A stretch of 64,000 nucleotides of DNA from Sinorhizobium sp. BG8 (GCF_016864555.1 NZ_CP044011.1:1159001-1223000), one strand, 5' to 3'. Counted from the stretch's first letter, positions 28,656 through 38,113 are shown. Numbers and translations are program-made. Notes: generated from the letters alone by a model not told the origin.

Positions 28656-29126
28656 CTAGGGCCTGTGGCTGAAACGGGCGATGCGTGCACCTTTCATCAG
28701 GTCGAGGAAATTCTGTCCGCTGACATGCACCAGCGTCCTGTGGTCGCCGCCTTCGAAGTAGACGTCGCTTACGTCGCGCAGGCTTTCGTCGAGGATAACA
28801 GGCACATCGTAGGCCGATCCGACCGGCGGCACTGCGCCGATGTCGCAATCGGTGAAGAGCGAGCTGACCTCATCCTCGGAGGCGAGGCCGAGGCGCCTGT
28901 CCATCACATCCTGCAATGTGGAAAGCTCGATCCGGTGCGTGCTCGGAACCACTGCCAGTACGTAACCCGTCTCATGATGGACGACCACGGACTTGGCCAG
29001 CCTGGTACCCGGCACATGCGCGGCCTGCGCAGATTGGCTGGTCGTTGCCGTGCGATGATGCGCGACTGTGTCGTAGGCGATGCCTTCGCCGTCTATGTAG
29101 TCCTGAAGTTTCCTTGCGATCGTCAT
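28656..29126 (-). CDS. YbaK/EbsC-type aminoacyl-tRNA deacylase domain protein
   Basis: 156-residue stand-alone editing-domain protein; relatives hydrolyse mischarged aminoacyl-tRNAs. Seen are AKSVVVHHETGYVLAVVPSTHRI and VPPVGSAYDVPVILDESL, the usual core. Start at ATG 29126 (MTIARKLQDYI), after GGGAGGGG; an upstream in-frame ATG at 29174 would add 16 residues of non-family sequence. Which aminoacyl-tRNA is edited cannot be told. Confidence 0.88.
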   Translation of the reverse strand: MTIARKLQDYIDGEGIAYDTVAHHRTATTSQSAQAAHVPGTRLAKSVVVHHETGYVLAVVPSTHRIELSTLQDVMDRRLGLASEDEVSSLFTDCDIGAVPPVGSAYDVPVILDESLRDVSDVYFEGGDHRTLVHVSGQNFLDLMKGARIARFSHRP

Positions 29127-29278
29127 CGGAAGGCCCCTCCCTTCGGCTCGAGTGGGTGCCGCATGAGGTTTCATTGTCCTCTCATCACCTGTGAAGTCAA
29201 CGTTGAATGGACTGTCGCAAGGCAGGCACGACGGTGCCGCCTCAGATGGACCTTTCGCCCGCGACCGCCGGCTGGGCG

Positions 29279-30477
29279 TCAGTCGAAGTCGACCACCTCG
29301 TTGTTCAGCGGCAGCGCGTTGGCCTTTTCTCCCGTAAGTCTCTGGTCGATCCTGGCGACCTCTCCCTCTTCGACGCCGTCGTCGGACCCGGGGCCAGCAC
29401 GCCCTGGCTGTTGAAACGCCTTAAGGTGAAAGGCAGCCCGTTCGCGTTCAGCGGCGAGGGGCCGTCCATCACGTGGAAGTGCAGGTGAGGCGCAGTGGAG
29501 TTGCCCGTATTGCCCAGCAGGCCGATCACGTCGCCGGTCTTGACACGATCCCCAAGCTTCACTTTCAGGCTGCCGCGCTGCATATGGGCGTAGAAGGCGT
29601 AGGTTCCGTTTCCGATGTCGACCACCAGCATGTTGCCGCCTACGTTCTCCGTATTGATGCCTTTCGCATCCGCCCCGGGAACCTGTTCGTCGGTCGCGTC
29701 ATAGAGATTGACGACGACACCATCCGCGGCCGCATGAATAGGTGTTCCGTAATAGGCGTAGCTCTCGAGTTTCGAAATGTCGCCGGTAAAGATCCGGCCC
29801 GCATCGTCGAGTTTGACCCAGTCGATCGCGAAGCGCTCGGGAACGCGCAATTGCCCGTTGACTGGGATCACTGCGCCACGATGCGAGGTGATGCTGTCGC
29901 AGCAGCCGTTCACCGCCACCCACCCTTTGCCCTTGAGCGGAGAGTCGATGAGGACGGCCGGCGCTCCGGGTGCGACACCTCCGCCAGTGAAGGTGAAGGT
30001 CGAGGGCAGCGGGCCATCCTTCGGCATGTCGACCGGTTTTCCGTCCGCACCGGCGGTCTGGCGGGTCGCGGTTACCCGTGTAAGCACGCGCTGGGGCATT
30101 TTCCCGTCCGCCGCCAGGCTGACATCCATCAGCACCACGGCTGAATCGCCCGGCGAAAGCGTTCGCCCCAATCCTCGGTAGGAGGTGGTCATCGCCGTCA
30201 GCCCGTCTCCGTCCAGCGCCCAGAGGCTTCCGCCCGATTCATCGATGGCCTCGATCTTGTCGAGTGTGACGAAAAGTCGGCTCGGATTGACCACCAGGAG
30301 CTCATAGGCGAGATGCGTCTTCCCGTCCGCGCCGAGCACCGGGTTCGGTTCGCTGATCGGACTGACCGCGATCGAGCTCAGGATCTCATCGGGTTTCAGT
30401 GACTGGCCGCGTGCCGTGGATGCAGTGAAGAGCATCGCTGAAGCGGCAAGCAATGGCAGCAGGCGCATGAGTTTCAC
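29279..30477 (-). CDS. M23-family metallopeptidase, C-terminus frameshifted
   Basis: Exported peptidase with signal peptide MKLMRLLPLLAASAMLFTASTARG (cleavage near residue 24-25). The peptidase domain has the zinc motif HLHFH near residue 337 and an upstream His/Asp pair in ITSHRGAVIP and FAIDWVK; relatives cut peptidoglycan cross-links. As it stands, the frame ends at 29305 with a basic, unfamiliar tail (residues after about 361). Adding one base in CCCGGGG (29387-29393) gives a smooth acidic ending (TGEKANALPLNNEVVDFD) with a stop at 29279 and 399 residues. I treat this as an undercalled homopolymer. The active site is upstream of the break. Confidence 0.85.
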
Positions 30478-30608
30478 TCCCCATCTTCTGTTTCCGAGCG
30501 GATACGTGTTGTCGCGAGACGCGGATGACGGAATTCATCATATTGCCTCCCGATCTCGCGTCGCTCGCCGGCTGACGATGCGGCACCACCGGCGTAACAA
30601 GCCGGACC

Positions 30609-31070
30609 TCAGCGAACGGCGAGCGCCAACAGGTAGATTGCGATCATTGCGGAGACGAAGAAGTCGGTCGGCATCGCGAGGTTTTCTTTCGCGTTTCTTC
30701 CGGTGTTCATCGCATGCTTGAAACCGGCGAGACCGAGGAACAGTCCGCCTGCCAGTCCCGCCGGCGGCACCCAGTTGGCCCACAATAGGCTGAGAACGCC
30801 GATCAATCCCATGGAGAGGTTGGCGTAGCCGAGTTCTGACACGACCTTTTCTGCGGCCGGATCCTTGATGCCGAGAATGCCGGAGGCCGTAAACGAGGGG
30901 CTCGTCGCCTGCTTGAACCCGGCGAGGGCAAGCCGAACGCCGACACCCCAAAACACGAACCACTTCCCCAAGAGGAGGATCACGTCGGTGCCGGGGACCA
31001 TAAAATATTCGATCGCGATCGACAGGATCGGGAGCGCAACGGTGAGGAGAATGACAATCGCATAGTACAT
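30609..31070 (-). CDS. Conserved membrane protein (DUF6790-like), function unknown
   Basis: 153 residues, start MYYAIVILLTVALPIL at ATG 31070, the first codon of clear membrane character; the longer frame is unsupported. Four hydrophobic segments (about residues 3-20, 33-50, 85-105, 133-150). The sequence resembles a rhizobial family of small integral membrane proteins of unknown role. Flanked on the same strand by the M23 peptidase (downstream) and a formyltransferase homologue (upstream), with gaps of more than 130 bases. Confidence 0.75.
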   Translation of the reverse strand: MYYAIVILLTVALPILSIAIEYFMVPGTDVILLLGKWFVFWGVGVRLALAGFKQATSPSFTASGILGIKDPAAEKVVSELGYANLSMGLIGVLSLLWANWVPPAGLAGGLFLGLAGFKHAMNTGRNAKENLAMPTDFFVSAMIAIYLLALAVR

Positions 31071-31244
31071 GGAGTTTGTCCGGATAGCCGTTCTGTGCGC
31101 GGTGCTCGTTGGTATCGATTGCCTTGCATGCGCTCGTTGCGGCGCTGTGTACTCGAACGACCAGCGCAACCGAACAACGCGACAACTGTTGCTGTTATTC
31201 TCAGGCCGTACCGGTATGCCGTCCTGACCGAGGGCAAAAGCCGC

Positions 31245-31895
31245 TCACGCCAGCTCGAAGCGCATTCCCCCGATGACGACGCCCGGTCTCCAGATGCCGA
31301 ATTTCGTGGCCCGGACGCGGCGCGCTACTTCCGCGGTGTCCATATCGGGCGTGATCACGGACAACTGGTTGAACTCCTTTCGGGTGAAAGGAGGGCGTGT
31401 CCAGCTTTCCCCGGAGGTCGTCAGCGTCTCACCGCTCACGACCCGGCCCATCACGTCGTAGAAGAGGCAGAGCTGATAGGCATAGGTTCGCGACAACAGC
31501 GAAGCGACATCGTCGCTCGGGAAAACAGGAAACATTGTTGTTTGAATAATCCCGCCTGTATCGACCTTCGGGGCGATGAAGTGGCAGGTCGAGCCGTATT
31601 CGGCGGCGCCATCATAGAGCGCGAAGTTGATGCATCCGATACCAGGATAGCTCGGCGAGGCGGGATGGAAGTTTATTGCGGCGCGGCTGGCGCGCTCGAT
31701 CAACCAGCCGGGTATGACCCAGCGCGAAAGATAGGAAATGATGTAATCGCCATGCCAATCCTGTGTCGAAGGAGGAAGCGGGTCCCCCCATTCACCGGAA
31801 AAGCTCTCGACTTCGGAGAAGTTGGATTTGACGAACGCCTCCGCTGCTTGACAGCTCGGGTCATTATTCTTTCCCAGGAAGAGAACACGTGCCAT
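31245..31895 (-). CDS. Formyltransferase-fold protein
   Basis: 216 residues resembling the N-terminal domain of Fmt/PurN and sugar N-formyltransferases. The catalytic pattern is present: AINFHPASPSYPG (Asn and His), GSTCHF and KVDTGGII (Asp). It is too short for a Fmt and lacks the tRNA-binding domain; fmt is elsewhere in the window. Candidate roles are formylation of an amino-sugar nucleotide or a small metabolite, but no sugar genes are adjacent. AT content around the start is higher than nearby, hinting at transfer. Confidence 0.75.
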   Translation of the reverse strand: MARVLFLGKNNDPSCQAAEAFVKSNFSEVESFSGEWGDPLPPSTQDWHGDYIISYLSRWVIPGWLIERASRAAINFHPASPSYPGIGCINFALYDGAAEYGSTCHFIAPKVDTGGIIQTTMFPVFPSDDVASLLSRTYAYQLCLFYDVMGRVVSGETLTTSGESWTRPPFTRKEFNQLSVITPDMDTAEVARRVRATKFGIWRPGVVIGGMRFELA

Positions 31896-32085
31896 TTCGA
31901 AAAACTAACTCAAGAAAAAGTCAGATTGCAACCAGTCTTTCGATGAATATCTTGTGGTAGAGCGATTTTGGTCTTTCCCTTCCACCGCCGATGGCTTCAA
32001 TTCTCCGGGTATCTGGGCTAGAAACAGGTGCCGGCCGGGCTGCTGTCGATAGCACTCATGCCGGCGGCTGCCGGGGACTGGGAGA

Positions 32086-33363
32086 ATGTGTATGGGCGAG
32101 TTGCGTATCTCCGACCGGCAGGCGTGCCCGCTCAGCCGCTGGCCCAGGCTGGCATTGCTCACCGGAGCCCTGTTGCTGGCAAGCTGCGGCGGTCGCCCGG
32201 ACGGGGTGCTGATCCCGAGCGGAACCGTGGCAACCGGCGTGTCGGAGGTCGACCTTCTCGTGGCTACCACGCGCGCGCCCTCCGAAACGCCGGGCGTGCT
32301 CTATTCCGGGGAGAGGGGCGTCAATCTCCAGATGACCGAGATCACTGTGTCGATTCCGCCGGATGCCAAGCGCAAGGCCGGACAGGTGCAGTGGCCAAAA
32401 CACCTCCCCGCCGATCCTGAAAAGGATTTCACCACGGTAAGCGTCACACCAATACAGGATGCGCCTCAGGCAAGGGCTTGGCTGCAGGCCCATTTGCCGA
32501 AGAGCGGGCGCGTGGTGATATTCGTTCACGGGTTCAACAACCGCTATGAGGATGCCGTCTACCGGTTTGCGCAGATCGTTCACGATTCGAAGATGGACGC
32601 CGCACCGGTGATCTTCACCTGGCCTTCGCGCGCCAGCGTCTTTGGTTACAACTACGACAAGGAAAGCACGAACTACTCCCGCGATGCATTGGAAGAGATG
32701 CTGCGCCGCGCGGCCAGCCTGCCGAACGTCGGCGAGATAACGATCATGGCGCATTCGATGGGGACCTGGCTTGCCATGGAAGCCCTGAGGCAGATGGCCA
32801 TACGAGATGGTCACGTCGCCCCGAAGATCCAGCAGGTCATCCTGGCGTCTCCCGATCTCGATGTGGACGTCTTCGGGCAGCAGTTTGCGGCACTCGGCAA
32901 GCAGACGCCGAATTTCACCCTGTTCGTTTCGCAGGATGACCGGGCACTTGCGCTTTCACGCAGAATTTCAGGCAATGTCGACCGCCTCGGGCAGATCAAT
33001 CCGGCAGACGAACCGTATCGGTCCATGCTGGAGGGCGACGGGATCACGGTTCTCGATCTCACCAAGCTCAAATCCGGCGATCGCCTGAACCACGGAAAGT
33101 TTGCCGAAAGTCCGGAGGTCGTTCAGCTGATTGGCCAGCGCCTGATCGACGGCCAGACGGTGACGGATTCCAATGTCGGTCTCGGCGACGCACTGGGTGC
33201 AGTGGCGCTCGGTACGGCACAGACGGTCGGAAGTGCGGCCAGCATCGCAGTCTCGACCCCGATTGCGATCTTCGATGCCGATACGCGCCGGAGCTACAAC
33301 GACCAGTGGAAGCGTCTGGGAACGGCCGCCGGCGGAACCATGCAGTCCGCGACGGGCCAATAA
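32086..33363 (+). CDS. Lipoprotein alpha/beta hydrolase (DUF900 type)
   Basis: 425-residue exported lipoprotein. The signal ends in a lipobox, LLLASCGG, near residue 34. The hydrolase domain has VVIFVHGFNNRYEDAVYR (oxyanion region), MAHSMGTWLAMEAL (nucleophile Ser) and a late NHGKF segment that may carry the His. Similar proteins are annotated as esterase/lipase-like without known substrate. An unrelated Ala/Thr-rich C-terminal region of about 60 residues follows. Start is ATG 32086, or in-frame ATG 32092. Convergent with the phosphodiesterase gene. Confidence 0.85.
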   Translation: MCMGELRISDRQACPLSRWPRLALLTGALLLASCGGRPDGVLIPSGTVATGVSEVDLLVATTRAPSETPGVLYSGERGVNLQMTEITVSIPPDAKRKAGQVQWPKHLPADPEKDFTTVSVTPIQDAPQARAWLQAHLPKSGRVVIFVHGFNNRYEDAVYRFAQIVHDSKMDAAPVIFTWPSRASVFGYNYDKESTNYSRDALEEMLRRAASLPNVGEITIMAHSMGTWLAMEALRQMAIRDGHVAPKIQQVILASPDLDVDVFGQQFAALGKQTPNFTLFVSQDDRALALSRRISGNVDRLGQINPADEPYRSMLEGDGITVLDLTKLKSGDRLNHGKFAESPEVVQLIGQRLIDGQTVTDSNVGLGDALGAVALGTAQTVGSAASIAVSTPIAIFDADTRRSYNDQWKRLGTAAGGTMQSATGQ

Positions 33364-33459
33364 GGAACTGGTCCTCCGGCAAGCGGAAGGAGGCGGAACC
33401 GAAGGAACCGCCTCTGGCACGCCCGGTCTGGCGCCGCACGAGTGCTTGCTTACAGACTG

Positions 33460-34266
33460 CTACGCGATCACGGCGTCGCGCCGGGCAATCTCATAGTCCT
33501 CGGTGTGGACCTGTAAACCGTGGTCGGTGAGTACGACGATGCCATAGGCGCCCGGCTCATCGACCGAAAGGGACGGGTTCGGGGACTCGAATGGCATCGG
33601 CTGTTGGTGGCAGGGGCTCTTGAAGATCGAGAAGGGAATGCCCCGATGCGATCCGCCGATGGTGCGATGGACGTGCCCGGCGAAGATGTGCCGCACATTC
33701 CCGTGCCTCAGCACGATGTCGTAGAATTGCCGTTCGTTGCCGAGCCGTATCGCATCCATGCCGACAAAGCCCGTCCTGTGTGGTGGGTGGTGCATGAAAA
33801 TGAGCACCGGCTTGCCGGCAGCCGTGCCGAGCGCGTTGTCCAGCCAGGCCAGCCTACGCTCGCAGAGAAAACCCGCATGGCTCATCGGATACTCGTAGGG
33901 CGGAGCAAAGAGCGTATCCAGCAGGAGGACCCGACAGTCGGGAAAATCGATCGACCTTTGTACAAAGCCGTTTGCGTCCGGCTCGACCTGGTCGAAATGA
34001 TGTAGAAATGTCTCGCGGTTGTCGTGATTGCCGATCGTCACCGCCAGCGGCGGCGCGAGGCGCGCCAGCAGTGCTTTCAGCCGGAGATAGGATGCGGCTT
34101 CTGCGCGATGGGTGAGGTCTCCGGTCACGATCACCAGATCGGCATCAGCATGGTAACGGTTCACGTGCTCGATGCCGGAATTCAGCCGAGCGTAGGGATC
34201 GAGGCCGATGATTGTCGTGCCTTCGGGCGTCATATGCAGGTCGGTGAAGACGATCAGCTTCGTCAT
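33460..34266 (-). CDS. Metallophosphoesterase, CpdA/class III cyclic-nucleotide phosphodiesterase type
   Basis: 268-residue cytoplasmic calcineurin-like phosphodiesterase. Metal ligands are in the standard order: TDLHM, GDLTH, GNHDN, HHPPH and GHVHR. Best known relatives hydrolyse cAMP (CpdA) or glycerophosphodiesters; the two cannot be separated by eye. A cyclic-nucleotide role fits the neighbourhood, with a cyclase and two Crp/Fnr regulators within 7 kb (inference). Confidence 0.88.
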   Translation of the reverse strand: MTKLIVFTDLHMTPEGTTIIGLDPYARLNSGIEHVNRYHADADLVIVTGDLTHRAEAASYLRLKALLARLAPPLAVTIGNHDNRETFLHHFDQVEPDANGFVQRSIDFPDCRVLLLDTLFAPPYEYPMSHAGFLCERRLAWLDNALGTAAGKPVLIFMHHPPHRTGFVGMDAIRLGNERQFYDIVLRHGNVRHIFAGHVHRTIGGSHRGIPFSIFKSPCHQQPMPFESPNPSLSVDEPGAYGIVVLTDHGLQVHTEDYEIARRDAVIA

Positions 34267-34455
34267 GGCGCAGGTCTTTTTCGGTTTTGGACGACGTCAA
34301 ACTTTCATGCGCTGCCACATTGTCGGTCAAGCGCCATTCTTGGGTCAGCGCTTGGTGCGTAGGAGTGATGGGAGCGCTATTTTTTGGTCCGGGTAGCGGT
34401 TTCAAAGTCTGCAAATACTGATATATCAGGCTCATCCTATGACGAGCAGCGCAGG

Positions 34456-34602
34456 GCATCGCCGTATCGGTACGAGATGGAAATCGCGAAGACCGCGGCC
34501 TTCCTGCGGTCGGTCGACGCCGGTTTCGTCACGGGCCAGTACATTCGCATTGACGGCGGCATTCACGCGTCACGTCTGATTATCGAAGGAGCATCGACAT
34601 GA
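34456..34602 (+). pseudogene. C-terminal remnant of a short-chain dehydrogenase
   Basis: About 48 residues, including MEIAKTAAFLRSVDAGFVTG and QYIRIDGGIHAS, match the last helix and strand of SDR oxidoreductases (typical EEIANVVAFLxSDxAxFVTG...DGG). The Rossmann fold and the catalytic Tyr/Lys are absent. The stop codon overlaps the ATG of the proline-racemase-family gene (ATGA at 34599-34602), so the fragment looks like the tail of a former upstream operon partner. Confidence 0.75.
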
Positions 34603-35633
34603 GATGGAAGCGTACGATCCAGTTGCTGGATGTCCATTGCGAAGGCGAGGTCGGCAAGGTCGCCATCGGCGGCGTGCCGAAGATCCCGGGCAACACCATC
34701 GCGGAGCAGCTCAACTACATCAACACGGTCGACGACAGCCTCAGACGCTTCCTGTGCCTCGAACCGCGTGCGGCCGTGACCGGTTCCGTCAATCTTCTGC
34801 TGCCGGCAAAGCGTCCGGAAGCGGACGCCGGCTTTATCATCCTTCAGGCGGACCAGGCCCATGCCTCGTCCGGCTCCAACTCGATTTGCATCACGACCGC
34901 TCTGCTCGAGTCGGGGATCGTCGAAATGAAGGAGCCTGAGACCATCGTTACCCTCGATACGGCCGCAGGGTTGGTCAGGGCGACGGCAACCTGCCGCGAC
35001 GGCCGGTGCGAGAAGGTGAAGCTCACCATGGTTCCATGCTTCGTCCACACTCTGGACGCCGAGATCGAGACCGAACAGTGGGGCCGCATACGATTCGACA
35101 TCAGCTACGGGGGCATCTTCTATGCACTCGTCGATGTGGGGCAGATCGGAACAACGATCGCGAAGGCCAACGCGCGCGCGCTCGTGGATGCCGGAATGCT
35201 TCTGAAGGACGCGATCAACAAGATGATGCCCGTCGTTCACCCGGAAATTCCGGAGATCAGGGGCATCGCCTATGTCATGTTCCGGGATACCGATCCGGAC
35301 GGGACGGTGCGCACGGCGACCACCATGTGGCCGGGCCGAGTCGATCGCTCACCATGCGGGACCGGCAATTCCGCGAACCTCGCAACGCTCCACGCACGCG
35401 GGAAGGTCAAGGTCGGCGACAGCTTTCGGTCGCGCTCCATCATCGGTTCCGAATTCGAGGTCGGGCTTGAAGCGGAGACCGAAGTTGCCGGTAGAAAGGC
35501 AATTATCCCAACGATTACAGGGCGCGGCTGGACCTTCGGCCTTCATCAGGTTGCCCTCGATCCATCCGATCCGCTGGCTGCGGGTTTCGCGATGACGGAT
35601 ACCTGGGGCCCGCAGGCTGGAGAAATTGGGTAG
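34599..35633 (+). CDS. Proline racemase superfamily protein (Ser/Cys variant)
   Basis: 344 residues, full length, two-lobed DapF-like fold. Family members epimerise or racemise proline/hydroxyproline, or dehydrate trans-3-hydroxyproline. The first catalytic motif, usually MCGHGTI, is here S90-S91-G-S93-N-S-I, so Ser replaces the first Cys; the second, SPCGTGNSA, keeps C253. This Ser/Cys arrangement is a known subgroup, and its substrate cannot be assigned from sequence. GAAGGAG lies seven bases before the ATG. Translation may be coupled to the SDR remnant upstream. Confidence 0.87.
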   Translation: MRWKRTIQLLDVHCEGEVGKVAIGGVPKIPGNTIAEQLNYINTVDDSLRRFLCLEPRAAVTGSVNLLLPAKRPEADAGFIILQADQAHASSGSNSICITTALLESGIVEMKEPETIVTLDTAAGLVRATATCRDGRCEKVKLTMVPCFVHTLDAEIETEQWGRIRFDISYGGIFYALVDVGQIGTTIAKANARALVDAGMLLKDAINKMMPVVHPEIPEIRGIAYVMFRDTDPDGTVRTATTMWPGRVDRSPCGTGNSANLATLHARGKVKVGDSFRSRSIIGSEFEVGLEAETEVAGRKAIIPTITGRGWTFGLHQVALDPSDPLAAGFAMTDTWGPQAGEIG

Positions 35634-35739
35634 AGGTCTAGGCGGTAGTGCCTGTTAGGACTTGCCTTTTCAGGGAATTCCAACAAAATACCTCGCATTC
35701 GAGGAAAGACGTTGGGTCGTAACCACGGCGAGGTGAGCT

Positions 35740-36468
35740 GTGAGCAGCAATTCCCGCATCACCCCCGCGGCGTCGAAAGCCGCGCAGAAGTCCCTGAGAA
35801 TGTTTCCGATCTTCGAGTCCCTGACGGACGAAGAGGATTTGAAATGGATTGCCAAATGCTCCGTTCGCAAGCTGCGTACGGGCGACACGCTGGCTGAGCG
35901 CGAGACGCCGGCCTGCGAGGTTTTCGGCGTCCTTTCTGGCGAGATTCGCGCCTTGTACAAGGTGGCAGTGGGCAAGGAAGTCATCCTGGGCGGCTTCCGG
36001 CGTGGTGATATCGTGGGCGAGATTTCGGCGCTGGACGGAGAGCCGCGCTGCGCAAGTCTGTCAGCTGTCAATGACTCCTCGGTCCTCGTCGTGCCGGGCG
36101 AAGTCTTCCAGGAAATCCTGTCCGAGAAGCCGGGTGTGAGCCTGTTCCTGCTCCGCCTTCTCTCGCAACGTGTCCGCATCCTGAACAGCCGCGTCTCCGA
36201 ACTTTCATTCCTGGATACGAAGCATCGCCTTTACAACACCCTGTTGAGGCTCTCCCGGCATCGTGGTCTCGAAGGTGCGGAACGCGTGATCTCGCCGCCG
36301 GTCGTGCATGCCGAGCTTGCCGAACACATCGGTTCCAGCCGGGAAACGGTTTCGCGGGAAATGGCGCGTCTGGTCCGTTCGGCCCTGATCGAGCGAACAA
36401 ATGCGGCAATCATCCTGAAGGACCCGGCAGAACTTTCGAGCCGGATTTCCCGTGCGCTCGATTCCTGA
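35740..36468 (+). CDS. Crp/Fnr-family transcriptional regulator
   Basis: 242 residues: an N-terminal cyclic-nucleotide-binding-type beta barrel (about residues 20-140), a dimerisation helix and a C-terminal winged helix-turn-helix, HAELAEHIGSSRETVSREMARL. The recognition helix SRETVSRE is close to that of E. coli Crp. The phosphate-binding cassette reads GDIVGEISALDGEPR, with the Gly-Glu and Arg positions of cyclic-nucleotide binders. No Fnr-type Cys cluster. GTG start with AGGTGAG just upstream. Possible effector: product of the CHASE2 cyclase 2 kb away (inference). Confidence 0.87.
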   Translation: MSSNSRITPAASKAAQKSLRMFPIFESLTDEEDLKWIAKCSVRKLRTGDTLAERETPACEVFGVLSGEIRALYKVAVGKEVILGGFRRGDIVGEISALDGEPRCASLSAVNDSSVLVVPGEVFQEILSEKPGVSLFLLRLLSQRVRILNSRVSELSFLDTKHRLYNTLLRLSRHRGLEGAERVISPPVVHAELAEHIGSSRETVSREMARLVRSALIERTNAAIILKDPAELSSRISRALDS

Positions 36469-36591
36469 GGGCATGAGCGCCGCAAGCCCAGCCTGCAGCA
36501 CGATCGCCGGATGCAAAAAACCGCCTCGGGATGGAGCTGGGCATCAGGAACAAGCCGCCGAAGCGCCGAATCCGGAAGGTCCCGGTCCGGT

Positions 36592-37236
36592 CTAGTTCAC
36601 GGCAAGGTCTGCGGGCGCGTTGCCGTCGTCGGATGAAGCCCGTTCGACAGGGGAGCCGTCACGTTCCAGTTCCAGGCTCAAGCCATCTCCCGCGGCTGCC
36701 GCCTTCGTGAACCAGAGGGCGGCCTTGTCCTGATCGGCGGGTGTGCCTATGCCGTCGCGATAAGCGACGCCCAGCCTATGTGCTGCAAGCGGACTGCCAG
36801 CTTCAGCGGCCTTCGTGTAGAGCGCGATTTCGGCTCTCCGGTCGCCGCGTTCGCCGACGAGACGTGCGTACTCGACCATGGCCGCAAGGTGCCCCGCGCC
36901 GGAGGCCTCCTCGTAGAGCTTCATGGCCGGAAGAGGCTGTCCCGCCCGGTCCAGGGCGCGCGCCAGCTGAAAGGCGATGCGTGCGCCGCCCCGCGCCTTG
37001 TAGGCCTCGCGGCAGGAGGAAAGGGCGATTCCGAGCTTGATGTCCTTGAACTCCACGGGAGCGAAGGCCGTGTTGCGCGCCGCGTCCAGTGCACTGCCGG
37101 TCGAGGCATCGCACTGGGCCTCGATTGAGAGATCGCCGGCTGTCGCGCCGCCGGCGATCGCGGCGGCAGATGCGAAGGTCATTGCGAAGAAAACGGCCCG
37201 GCCGATCGTCTTGAATTCTAGGATTGCGGTCTTCAC
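36592..37236 (-). CDS. Exported Sel1-repeat (TPR-like) protein
   Basis: 214 residues with an N-terminal export signal (VFFAMTFASAAAIAGGATAG, cut near residue 34) and about three Sel1-like helical repeats (AGQPLPAMKLYEEASGAGH, RRAEIALYTKAAEAGSPLAA, ADQDKAALWFTKAAAAGDG). Such repeats scaffold protein-protein contacts in the periplasm or envelope. The C-terminal tail is acidic and probably disordered. Divergent from the FecR-domain gene; the shared gap contains the TGTTCC-N4-GGAACA dyad. Confidence 0.82.
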   Translation of the reverse strand: MKTAILEFKTIGRAVFFAMTFASAAAIAGGATAGDLSIEAQCDASTGSALDAARNTAFAPVEFKDIKLGIALSSCREAYKARGGARIAFQLARALDRAGQPLPAMKLYEEASGAGHLAAMVEYARLVGERGDRRAEIALYTKAAEAGSPLAAHRLGVAYRDGIGTPADQDKAALWFTKAAAAGDGLSLELERDGSPVERASSDDGNAPADLAVN

Positions 37237-37288
37237 GGTACTTTCCTTTGGTTGTTATGCTTAGGATAGACGATCAGAAGGCGAGGGT

Positions 37289-37304
37289 TGTTCCGCCGGG
37301 AACA
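37289..37304. promoter_or_regulatory. Inverted repeat TGTTCC-GCCG-GGAACA, candidate operator
   Basis: A 16-base dyad with perfect 6-base arms in the divergent region between the Sel1-repeat gene (start 37236) and the FecR gene (start 37461). The same arms recur at 41070-41085, at the other end of the cyclase/Crp cluster. Size and symmetry suit a dimeric regulator such as a Crp/Fnr protein. It could also form an RNA hairpin. Confidence 0.5.
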
Positions 37305-37460
37305 GCCGGAGTATAGGATTTCGCATAGAGACGTATGAGCCGGCGAATTTCATCTTCGCTGCGGAATATTGAATCCGGATGACGAAAGCGTTTGCGGTTG
37401 CTCCCCAATCCTGGGGGGCTCCTGTTTGGAGCCGAAAAGCTCGAGTATGCGAGGGTTGTC

Positions 37461-38098
37461 ATGCAAGAGACCATGCAATCGATGAGGCCAATGGTGACGC
37501 GGCGGATGTTCGTGGCGGGCGGCGTGCTGGCTCTCACGGCCGTTGGAATTCGCCCGACGCAAGCCAACGCCGTGATCGGCGAGGCTGTCGAAATTCGGGG
37601 CAAAGTCAGCCGCAAGCAGAATGACCGGGTCGACGCGCTCAAGGCGGGCGCAAGTTTGCTGGACAAGGACTATGTCACGACGGGACAGGAGAGCTTTGCA
37701 ACGCTCGCACTCGGCGACGACACCAAACTTCTGCTCGGCAGCGAGACGGAACTTCTCCTGGACGAGTTCATTGCCGGGCAGGGAGGCACACTCGAACTAG
37801 GAACAGGGCGTGTACTTTTCGACCGTCCCGAAGGCATGCCGAAGATCGACCTGACCATGCGCACCGCCTTTGGCATGATCGGCGTGCGCGGCACCCGGTT
37901 CTTTGCCGGCCCGAGCCGCGGCGTGTTTGCCGTGTTCGTCGAGCACGGGATCGTCGAAGTGAGCGGCGCAGGTGTGACGCGCCGGCTCGGCCGGGGGCAG
38001 GGCGTGGAGATCGCCCAGCAGGGTGCAGCACCAAACGAGGTGGTGCAGTGGGGGCAGCACGCATTCGCGAGGCCTATGCGAGCGTCGGCCTGCAATGA
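37461..38098 (+). CDS. FecR-domain exported protein, end frameshifted
   Basis: Periplasmic protein with N-terminal signal VTRRMFVAGGVLALTAVG, whose paired Arg and Phe suggest Tat export. The FecR domain follows (GEAVEIRGKVSRKQ, ETELLLDEFIAG, GMIGVRGTRFFAG). ATG 37461 follows GAGGG by six bases. The frame runs on past the expected end into the cyclase gene; adding one G to the G5 run at 38050-38054 gives a natural ending IREAYASVGLQ and a stop at 38096-38098, just before the convergent cyclase. It may act with the CHASE2 cyclase at the envelope (inference from proximity). Confidence 0.82.
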
Positions 38099-38113
38099 GC
38101 CAAAGGGCGCCCC

